Positions 5,168 through 10,357 of a stretch of DNA of 10,357 nt are shown piece by piece. The DNA is from Bacillota bacterium (GTDB taxonomy: Bacteria > Bacillota > Sulfobacillia > JAJZYS01 > JAJYTV01), in NCBI GenBank assembly GCA_021792885.1, contig JAJYTV010000043.1:1-10357 (forward strand), written 5' to 3'. A model generated the notes under the pieces. The model saw nothing but the letters and a program-made list of their open reading frames with translations. It did not search any database and was not told the origin of the DNA. Each line of letters begins with the position of its first letter. The stretch's first letter is position 1. Both the position numbers and the translations under genes were made by a program.

Positions 5168-6247
5168 ATGGCAGGAGAACTTCTGGTGACGCAGGGGGCC
5201 GGGGCGACGCGTGAGGTGGCCGTGGGGTTCTCCGTGCGCTTTGGCGCAGGGCGGCCCGTCGTGATCGCCGGACCCTGTTCGGTGGAGAACGAGCGGCAGA
5301 TCGTCGAGACCGCGCAGGCGGTGAGGGAGGCGGGCGCCGCGATGCTGCGCGGCGGCGCGTTCAAGCCGCGCACGTCGCCGTACTCTTTCCAGGGACTTGG
5401 TGCGGAGGGGCTCCGGCTGCTCGGCCGGGCGCGGCAGGAGACGGGGCTGCCGGTTGTGACGGAGGTCCTGGAGCCCGCCGACGTGCCGCTCGTCGCGGAG
5501 TGGGCCGACATGCTGCAGATCGGGGCGCGCAACATGCAGAACTTCGCGCTCCTGCGCCAGGCGGGCCGGTCGGGTCGGCCGGTCATGCTGAAGCGCGGCG
5601 CCGGCGCGACGCTCGACGAGTGGCTGCACGCGGCGGAGTACGTCGCGGCGGAGGGGAACCAAGGCATCGTGCTCTGCGAGCGGGGGATCCGCACGTTCGA
5701 ACCCTACACGCGCTTCACGCTGGATCTCGCGTCGGCGCTCGCCGCGAAGCAGCGTACGCACCTGCCGGTGATCGCGGATCCGAGCCACGGCAGCGGGCGG
5801 CGCGAACTCGTCGCGGACCTCGGCCGCGCCGCCCTCGCCGCAGGGCTCGACGGCCTCCTGATCGAGGTGCACGAGAACCCGGACGCCTCGGTGAGCGACG
5901 CCATGCAGACCGTCTCCACCGCGGAGTTCGCGGCGCTGATGCGCTCTCTCTGGATCGCGCCCGCGACGGACGATCTCCCCGCACTGCGCGCAGCCGTCGA
6001 CGGGATCGACCGCGCGCTCCTCGACCTCCTCGCGCGCCGCGTCGCGATCACGGGGAGGATCGGCGCCGCGAAGCGGCAGGGCGGACTCCCGCTCCACCAG
6101 CCCGAGCGCGAGGCCGCCATCCTCGACCGGCTGCGCACCCAGGCGGGTGCGGCGCTCCCTCCCGGAGGCGTCGAGGAGATCTGGAACGCCATCCTCGGCG
6201 TGTCGCGCTCCTGCCAGTCCCTGCCCGCGCAGGAGGCGGGCGCATGA
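5168..6247 (+). CDS. aroF: Bifunctional DAHP synthase / chorismate mutase (C-terminal AroQ domain)
   Basis: A 359-residue fusion. Residues about 15-262 are a KDO8P-synthase-like (type I-beta) DAHP synthase joining phosphoenolpyruvate and erythrose 4-phosphate, the first shikimate step. Its motifs are IAGPCSVEN, GGAFKPRTSPYSFQG, VMLKRG, CERGIRTFE, DPSHGSG and EVHENPDASVSDAMQ. The expected metal ligands are Cys37, His207, Glu233 and Asp244. Residues about 270-345 are an AroQ chorismate mutase (LRAAVDGIDRALLDLLARR, GAAKRQ, PEREAAIL) converting chorismate to prephenate. The order is the reverse of the Bacillus enzyme, which has its mutase domain N-terminal. No separate ferredoxin-like regulatory domain is present. 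GGAGG at 5155-5159, 8 nt ahead, fixes the ATG at 5168; the upstream open frame is the T-box leader. Its stop overlaps the pheA start (ATGA), implying coupled translation. Control is by the Phe T-box; mutase-mediated feedback is possible but inferred. Confidence 0.95.
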   Translation: MAGELLVTQGAGATREVAVGFSVRFGAGRPVVIAGPCSVENERQIVETAQAVREAGAAMLRGGAFKPRTSPYSFQGLGAEGLRLLGRARQETGLPVVTEVLEPADVPLVAEWADMLQIGARNMQNFALLRQAGRSGRPVMLKRGAGATLDEWLHAAEYVAAEGNQGIVLCERGIRTFEPYTRFTLDLASALAAKQRTHLPVIADPSHGSGRRELVADLGRAALAAGLDGLLIEVHENPDASVSDAMQTVSTAEFAALMRSLWIAPATDDLPALRAAVDGIDRALLDLLARRVAITGRIGAAKRQGGLPLHQPEREAAILDRLRTQAGAALPPGGVEEIWNAILGVSRSCQSLPAQEAGA

Positions 6248-7068
6248 GCGGCCTGCGCGTTGGGATCCAGGGCGAGCGGGGCGCCTACAGCGAGCAGGCG
6301 GCGCTCGCCCTCTACGGCGAGGAGATCGAGGTCGCGCCCCTGCGTACCCTTGCGGACGTCTTCGCGGCGCTCGAAGAGGGCGCAATCGACGCGGCGGCGG
6401 TGCCGGTAGAGAATTCGCGCGCCGGTACAGTCGTCGAGGCGTACGACCAGCTCGTGCGCCACCCGTTCAGCGTCTTCGGCGAGCACCTCCTGCCGATCCA
6501 CCACTGCCTGATCGCGTTGCCGGGTGCCCGGGCGGGGGAGATCCGCCGGGCGAAGTCCCACCCGCAGGCGCTCTCGCAGTGCCAGGACTACCTGCGCGCG
6601 CACGGCATCGAGGCCGTCGCCGCGTATGACACGGCCGGCAGCGCGAAGCTCCTGCGCGAGGAGGGGGAGAGGGACTGCGCCGCGATCGCGTCGCGCCGCG
6701 CGGCGGAGATCTACGGCCTCCGGGTGCTCGAGGAGGAGATCGAGGACGCGAAGGACAACCAGACGCTCTTCTATGCCGTCGGTCGGCGCCCGCAGGAAGA
6801 GGGTGCCGGCGCCGGCCGGACAGTCGTCGCCTTCACGGTGCAGAACGCGCCGCGCGCGCTGCTCTCCTGCCTTTCGCCCTTTGCGGAGCGGGACCTCAAC
6901 CTCTCGAAGCTCGAGTCGCGGCCGAGCGGCCTGCGCCCCTTCGAGTATGTCTTCTACACGATCGTCGACGCGCACATGGAGGAAGCGGCCTGCGCCGCAG
7001 CGCTCTCGGCGCTGCGGGAGACCGCTTCCTCGGTGCGGATCCTGGGTTCCTACCGCCTGCTGGCGTAG
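6244..7068 (+). CDS. pheA: Prephenate dehydratase with ACT domain
   Basis: A 274-residue monofunctional enzyme that converts prephenate to phenylpyruvate, the last step before transamination to phenylalanine. The catalytic domain (about 4-180) shows GERGAYSEQAA, VPVENSRAGTVVEAYD, SHPQALSQCQDYL, YDTAGSAK and AAIASRRAAEIYGL. The ACT regulatory domain (about 195-272) carries NAPRALLSCLSPFAERDLNLSKLESRP, here split as NAPRALLSCLSPF and AERDLNLSKLESRP; ESRP is the phenylalanine-binding motif. The usual catalytic TRF triplet reads TLF (DNQTLFYAV): the threonine is kept but the arginine is leucine. The start overlaps the aroF stop by 4 nt. Together the two genes supply three activities flanking the shikimate trunk. 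The stop is 10 nt from the convergent aminopeptidase stop, leaving no room for a separate terminator. Confidence 0.96.
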   Translation: MSGLRVGIQGERGAYSEQAALALYGEEIEVAPLRTLADVFAALEEGAIDAAAVPVENSRAGTVVEAYDQLVRHPFSVFGEHLLPIHHCLIALPGARAGEIRRAKSHPQALSQCQDYLRAHGIEAVAAYDTAGSAKLLREEGERDCAAIASRRAAEIYGLRVLEEEIEDAKDNQTLFYAVGRRPQEEGAGAGRTVVAFTVQNAPRALLSCLSPFAERDLNLSKLESRPSGLRPFEYVFYTIVDAHMEEAACAAALSALRETASSVRILGSYRLLA

Positions 7069-7078
7069 ACTGCGGGCG

Positions 7079-8326
7079 TCAGGCGCCCTGCGGCAGCGCC
7101 CACTTGCCGCCGCGGAAGATCGGCACGACCGTGCCTGTGCGCGTTGTGGCGTCGATGTCGAGCTGCGCCGAGCCCACCATGAAGTCGACGTGGGCGAAGC
7201 TCGCGTTGCCGCCCTTCGCCAGGAGGTCCTCGTCGGAGCGCACCTCGTCGCCATCCGTGAGGCAGGTCGGGTAGGCGGCGCCGATCGCGAGGTGGCACGA
7301 CGCGTTCTCGTCGAAGAGCGTGTTGTGGAAGAGGATGCCGGACTGGGCGATCGGCGAGTCGACGGGCACGAGCGCCACCTCGCCGAGGTAGTGCGACCCC
7401 TCGTCGGTCTCGATCACCTGGCGCAGCGCGTCTTCGCCATCCACCGCGCTGAACTCGACGATGCGCCCCTGCTCGAAGCGCAGCGCGATCCCGTCGATGC
7501 GCTGGCCGGCGAAGAAGAGCGGCTTCGTGCTGCGCACAGTGCCGTCGACGCCGTCGCGCTGCGGCAGCGTGAAGCACTCCTCGGTCGGGATGTTCGGCGC
7601 GGTCGGGTAGCCGACGGCGCGCTTCTGGCCGGATGCCACCCACTGGTAGGTCTTCGGCAGCCGGATGGTCAGATCCGTGCCGGGCGCGCGGTAGTGCAGC
7701 CGCTCGATGCCGAGGTCGTTGAGCCGCGCCTTGCGCGCCTGCAGCTCCCGCATGTGCGCGTGCCAGGCGCCGACGGGGTCCGGCCCGTCGGCGCGGCTCG
7801 TGCGCAGGATCGCCTGCCAGAGCGCCTTCTCCGACTCCTCCTGGGGGAGATTCGGGAACACCTGGCGCGCCCAGGCGGGCGAGGGCGCCGCGATCAGGGA
7901 CCAGGCGACGCGGTGGGACATCGTCAGCATCTGGAAGGGCTTCATCGCTTCCTGGGCGGCCCTGCGGGTCATCACGAGGCGCTCGGGGGGGATCCCCCGC
8001 ATCACTTCGGGGTCGCCGCCGATGATCGAGAGGAAGGCGGCGCCGGCCTCGCCTTCCTGCAGGAAACCCTCGGCGAGCCACTTGGGAAACGCCTTGAGTC
8101 CCTCCTCCGGAGCCATCTCCAGGGTGACCCGGTCCAAGAGTTCGTCGCCGAACAGCGTGAGTACCCGCTTCGCCCCGGCGGCGTAGGCCGCCTTCGCCAC
8201 GGCGCGCGCTGCGGCGGCATGGGCCGCCGGTGCCTGCAGGATGAGGGTCTGTCCCGGCTGCAGGTTCACGCCGACGCGCACCGCGACCTCCGCGAGCGGC
8301 CGAAAGTCTTCTTCACCGAGCACCAT
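7079..8326 (-). CDS. M29 family metallo-aminopeptidase (AmpS/aminopeptidase T type)
   Basis: 415 residues, the normal length for family M29, which removes N-terminal residues from peptides using a two-metal site in the cytoplasm. The N-terminal domain includes VGVNLQPGQTLILQAPAAHA (21-36 region). The C-terminal catalytic domain keeps the expected ligands: Glu250 (NIPTEECFT), Glu316 (YLGEVALVP), Glu340 and His345 (HNTLFDENASCHLAIG), and His379 and Asp381 (HVDFMVGS). The ATG at 8326 is preceded by AAGGAG about 11 nt upstream and starts where homology begins. An in-frame ATG at 8419 would add 31 residues that overlap a leader hairpin and lack family character. The gene is convergent with pheA and divergent from the thioesterase. 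It probably works in general peptide turnover; no operon partner is visible. Confidence 0.94.
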   Translation of the reverse strand: MVLGEEDFRPLAEVAVRVGVNLQPGQTLILQAPAAHAAAARAVAKAAYAAGAKRVLTLFGDELLDRVTLEMAPEEGLKAFPKWLAEGFLQEGEAGAAFLSIIGGDPEVMRGIPPERLVMTRRAAQEAMKPFQMLTMSHRVAWSLIAAPSPAWARQVFPNLPQEESEKALWQAILRTSRADGPDPVGAWHAHMRELQARKARLNDLGIERLHYRAPGTDLTIRLPKTYQWVASGQKRAVGYPTAPNIPTEECFTLPQRDGVDGTVRSTKPLFFAGQRIDGIALRFEQGRIVEFSAVDGEDALRQVIETDEGSHYLGEVALVPVDSPIAQSGILFHNTLFDENASCHLAIGAAYPTCLTDGDEVRSDEDLLAKGGNASFAHVDFMVGSAQLDIDATTRTGTVVPIFRGGKWALPQGA

Positions 8327-8345
8327 CTCTTCCGTCTCCTTTCGA

Positions 8346-8360
8346 GGTCCCGAAGGGACC
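8346..8360 (-). promoter_or_regulatory. Leader hairpin upstream of the M29 aminopeptidase
   Basis: GGTCCC-TTC-GGGACC is a perfect 6-bp stem in the minus-strand leader, about 20 nt before the start codon and just ahead of the AAGGAG ribosome binding site. No T-run follows, so it is not a standard terminator. It may stabilise the 5' end of the message. Function unknown. Confidence 0.3.
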
Positions 8361-8446
8361 GGTACCTCTCTGCCGATGCTGGTCCGGTGGAAGTGTTTCT
8401 CATCTGTCTTCCCAGGCACCTGCCAACGGCTGGGCTGGCGCTCTCC

Positions 8447-8475
8447 TTGTCACCCGCCTCGTGGAGCGGTAGCCT
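8447..8475 (+). promoter_or_regulatory. Candidate sigma-70-type promoter of the thioesterase-thiolase operon
   Basis: TTGTCA (8447-8452, five of six bases of TTGACA) and TAGCCT (8470-8475) are separated by 17 bp. Transcription starting about 7 nt downstream would leave only a few bases before the ATG at 8487. No Shine-Dalgarno sequence is visible there, in keeping with a nearly leaderless message. Confidence 0.45.
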
Positions 8476-8486
8476 CAGTCTGGGTG

Positions 8487-8978
8487 ATGGGATTGGCCGA
8501 ACCGGCCGGCAAGCATGTGCAGGATTCCCGTGTCGAGATGACCGAGATCGTCATGCCCAACGACGCGAACCCGCTGGGCACGATCTTCGGCGGCCGCGTG
8601 ATGCAGCTCATGGATATCGCCGCGAGCATCGCAGGATTCCGCCACGCGCGCTGCAACGTCGTGACGCTCTCCGTCGACAGCCTGGAGTTCCGGCGGCCGA
8701 TCCGCGTCGGTGACGCGGTGGTGCTGCACGCCTGGCTCAACTGGGCGGGCCGCACCTCGATGGAAGTGCAGGTGGAAGTCTACTCGGAGGACCTCATGAC
8801 GGGGGAGCGGGCCAGGACCTCGACGGCCTTCTTCACCTTCGTCGCCGTGGACCAGGAGCGCAGGCCGACGCCTGTGCCCCCGCTGCTGACGCTGACCCAG
8901 GACGAGGAGCGGCGCTTCCAGGAGGCCGCGCGGCGGCGCGCCGAGCGGCTCGGGCGCAAGGAGAGGGAGGAGATCTGA
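8487..8978 (+). CDS. Acyl-CoA thioesterase, hotdog fold (YkhA/YciA-like)
   Basis: A 163-residue single-hotdog protein that hydrolyses acyl-CoA to free acid and CoA. The signature MPNDANPLGTIFGGRVMQ leads into the central helix LMDIAASIAG; Asn28 and Asp43 are at the positions usually linked to catalysis in this family. VTLSVDSLEFRRPIRVGD and the strand pair after it complete the fold. A charged C-terminal tail (about 133-163, EERRFQEAARRRAERLG) is typical of YkhA-like members. The ATG at 8487 (a GTG sits directly before it) begins the homologous region; the frame upstream overlaps the promoter. The stop TGA shares one base with the thiolase ATG (TGATG), so the two are translationally coupled. 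In this setting it may release CoA or limit acyl-CoA build-up; acyl chain preference cannot be read from the sequence. Confidence 0.92.
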   Translation: MGLAEPAGKHVQDSRVEMTEIVMPNDANPLGTIFGGRVMQLMDIAASIAGFRHARCNVVTLSVDSLEFRRPIRVGDAVVLHAWLNWAGRTSMEVQVEVYSEDLMTGERARTSTAFFTFVAVDQERRPTPVPPLLTLTQDEERRFQEAARRRAERLGRKEREEI

Positions 8979-10147
8979 TGGCCAGGGACGATGTCTTCCT
9001 GATCGACGGGGCGCGCACGCCGTTCGGCACATTCGGCGGCAGCCTCAAGGATGTCTCGGCGGAGCAGCTCGGCGTCGCCGCCGCGAAGGGCGCGATCGCG
9101 CGCGCCAGCGTGCGGCCTGAGGAGGTCGACGCCTGCTTCTTCGGCAACGTGATCCAGGGCGGCCGCGGAGCCGCGTACATGGCGCGCCACGTCGCCCTGC
9201 GCAGCGGGCTGCGCGAGGAAGCGCCGGCCCTCACCGTGAACCGCCTCTGCGGCAGCGGCCTCGAGGCGATCGTGCAGGCCTACAAGGCGATCCGCCTCGG
9301 GGAGGCGCAGGTCGTGCTGGCGGGCGGCACGGAATCGATGTCGCAGGCGCCCTACCACCTGCAGGGCGCGCGCTTCGGCTGGGGGCTCGGCGGCGCCCAG
9401 GTGCTCGACGCGCTCTGGGACACCCTCACGGACGACTACTGCGGCTGCCAGATGGCGGACACGGCGGAGAACCTCGCCGAGCGTTACAGCGTGACGCGCG
9501 AGGAGCAGGACGCGTTCTCGCTGCAGAGCCACGAGCGCGCGCTCGCCGCCTGGCGCGACGGCCTGATGCAGGAAGAGGTCGTGCCGGTCGAGACGCCGAA
9601 GGGCGCGGTGGACCGCGACGAGCACATGCGCGAGACGAGCCTCGAGAAACTCGGCAAGCTCAAGGCCCGCTTCCGCGAGAAGGGGACGGTCACCGCGGGC
9701 AACGCGTCGGGCATCAACGACGGCGCGGCGGCCGTGATCGTCGCGGGCGGGGAAGCGGCACAGGCGAAGGGGCTGCGCCCTCTGGGGCGGATCGCAGGCT
9801 ATGCCGCGGTCGGCGTCGACCCGACCGTGATGGGCATCGGCCCCGTGACGGCGATCGAAGGCGCGCTCAAGATGGCGGGCTGGCAGATCGCGGACGTGGA
9901 CCGCTTCGAGGTGAACGAGGCGTTCGCCGCGCAGTATCTCGCGGTGGAGCGCGCGCTCTCCCTGCCGCGCGAGCGCACGAACGTGCAGGGCGGGGCGATC
10001 GCGCTCGGCCATCCGGTCGGCGCGAGCGGCGCCCGGCTCGCCCTGACGCTCCTCTACCAGCTGCGCCGCAGCGGGCTGAGGCGAGGCGTCGCATCGCTCT
10101 GCATCGGCGGCGGGCAAGGCATCGCGATGGCCGTGGAGCGCGTCTAG
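8978..10147 (+). CDS. Thiolase (acetyl-CoA C-acyltransferase / acetyltransferase)
   Basis: 389 residues, the full length for a tetrameric thiolase. The acylated nucleophile is Cys91 (VNRLCGSGLEAI), with His345 (GGAIALGHPVGASGARL), Asn313 (NEAFAAQY) and proton-shuttling Cys375 (CIGGGQG). The enzyme either condenses two acetyl-CoA to acetoacetyl-CoA or cleaves 3-ketoacyl-CoA. The VNRLCGSG form occurs in both ketoadipyl-type and general 3-ketoacyl thiolases, so substrate length is uncertain. GGGAGG at 8965-8970 gives a 7-nt spacing to the ATG, which overlaps the thioesterase stop by one base. A 3-hydroxyacyl-CoA dehydrogenase follows after 10 nt, which favours a beta-oxidation or 3-hydroxybutyryl-CoA role. 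Confidence 0.96.
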   Translation: MARDDVFLIDGARTPFGTFGGSLKDVSAEQLGVAAAKGAIARASVRPEEVDACFFGNVIQGGRGAAYMARHVALRSGLREEAPALTVNRLCGSGLEAIVQAYKAIRLGEAQVVLAGGTESMSQAPYHLQGARFGWGLGGAQVLDALWDTLTDDYCGCQMADTAENLAERYSVTREEQDAFSLQSHERALAAWRDGLMQEEVVPVETPKGAVDRDEHMRETSLEKLGKLKARFREKGTVTAGNASGINDGAAAVIVAGGEAAQAKGLRPLGRIAGYAAVGVDPTVMGIGPVTAIEGALKMAGWQIADVDRFEVNEAFAAQYLAVERALSLPRERTNVQGGAIALGHPVGASGARLALTLLYQLRRSGLRRGVASLCIGGGQGIAMAVERV

Positions 10148-10157
10148 GAGGGAAGGC

Positions 10158-10357
10158 ATGGCGGAGATTCGCACCGTCGGCGTCGTCGGCGCCGGCACGA
10201 TGGGATCCGGGATCGCGCACGTCGCAGTCCAGTCCGGCTACGCTGTGGTCATCGTCGAGGCGCAGCAGAGCCAGGCCGAGCGGGCGCGGCGCTACATCGA
10301 GGAGATCAACCGGCGCAACATCGAGAAGGGCCGCCTCAGCGAGGCGCAGGCGGCGGA
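10158..10357 (+). CDS. 3-hydroxyacyl-CoA (3-hydroxybutyryl-CoA) dehydrogenase, N-terminal part
   Basis: The first 66 residues run off the right edge. TVGVVGAGTMGSGIAHVA holds the GxGxxG Rossmann motif of the NAD-binding domain, with Glu34 (VIVEAQQ) at the end of the second strand where it selects NAD over NADP. The following helix, RRYIEEINRRNIEKGRLSE, is typical of Hbd/PaaH/FadB-type dehydrogenases. The ATG is preceded by GGAGGG (10147-10152) and lies 10 nt after the thiolase stop, so it belongs to the same operon. It interconverts 3-hydroxyacyl-CoA and 3-ketoacyl-CoA, the thiolase substrate. Whether it is the short Hbd form or a longer fusion cannot be seen here. Confidence 0.93.
   Translation, partial: MAEIRTVGVVGAGTMGSGIAHVAVQSGYAVVIVEAQQSQAERARRYIEEINRRNIEKGRLSEAQAA

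Noticed and set aside
4841..6385. 514-codon minus-strand open frame across the T-box leader, aroF and the start of pheA
   Set aside because: It runs antisense through a structured riboswitch and two recognisable enzymes, with shadow composition and no domain.
8346..8385. Second T-box ahead of the M29 aminopeptidase (minus-strand AGAGAGGTACCGGT followed by a hairpin)
   Set aside because: Only about 10 of 14 positions match the T-box motif. The hairpin has no T-run, and no Stem I or specifier region is seen upstream.
8780..10198. 472-codon minus-strand open frame across the thioesterase, thiolase and dehydrogenase genes
   Set aside because: It spans three genuine plus-strand genes with intact catalytic motifs and has Arg/Ala/His-rich shadow composition.
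1..10357. Defence system, CRISPR array, prophage, toxin-antitoxin pair or tRNA/rRNA gene
   Set aside because: I saw no repeat-spacer array, cloverleaf or ribosomal sequence, and no such protein families among the supported genes. The only mobile DNA seen is the insertion sequence.

Overview
The window is bacterial chromosome of high GC content with strong third-position GC bias. Genes are tightly packed, mostly with Shine-Dalgarno sites of the AGGAGG/GGAGGG type. A class I T-box riboswitch ahead of an aromatic amino acid operon points to a T-box-using lineage, such as a high-GC member of Bacillota (Symbiobacterium-, Thermaerobacter- or Limnochorda-like), Actinomycetota or Chloroflexota. The sequence alone does not decide between these.

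Layout from left to right. (1) 1-522, minus: N-terminal part of a two-TM SPFH/band-7 protein that runs off the left edge. (2) 523-660: divergent intergenic region with a repeated TGATA element over the SPFH ribosome binding site and an extended -10 directly before the next gene. (3) 661-2622, plus: cytoplasmic S9 (prolyl oligopeptidase/acylaminoacyl peptidase type) serine peptidase. (4) 2606-3214, minus: FadR-type GntR regulator, convergent with and overlapping the peptidase by 17 nt. (5) 3333-4813: a complete insertion sequence of about 1.48 kb with one DDE transposase on the minus strand, doubled terminal repeats and a candidate 5-bp target duplication CCCTC. (6) 4814-7068, plus: promoter, phenylalanine T-box leader with terminator, a DAHP synthase-chorismate mutase fusion (aroF-type) and prephenate dehydratase (pheA), overlapping by ATGA. 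(7) 7079-8326, minus: M29 metallo-aminopeptidase. (8) 8487-10357, plus: acyl-CoA thioesterase, thiolase and the start of a 3-hydroxyacyl-CoA dehydrogenase, tightly coupled and running off the right edge.

How the genes work together. The aroF-pheA pair supplies the entry step of the shikimate pathway plus the two committed steps to phenylpyruvate. Its leader reads as a Phe sensor (specifier TTC), and PheA carries an ACT domain, so phenylalanine probably controls both transcription and enzyme activity. The three right-hand genes form a short acyl-CoA module of beta-oxidation or acetoacetyl-CoA/3-hydroxybutyryl-CoA type. The two peptidases fit intracellular peptide turnover.

I found no defence island, CRISPR array, tRNA, rRNA or clearly new multigene system. 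The most informative signals are regulatory: the Phe T-box, the insertion sequence landing directly against the predicted -35 of that operon, the doubled ends of that element, and leaderless or nearly leaderless gene starts.
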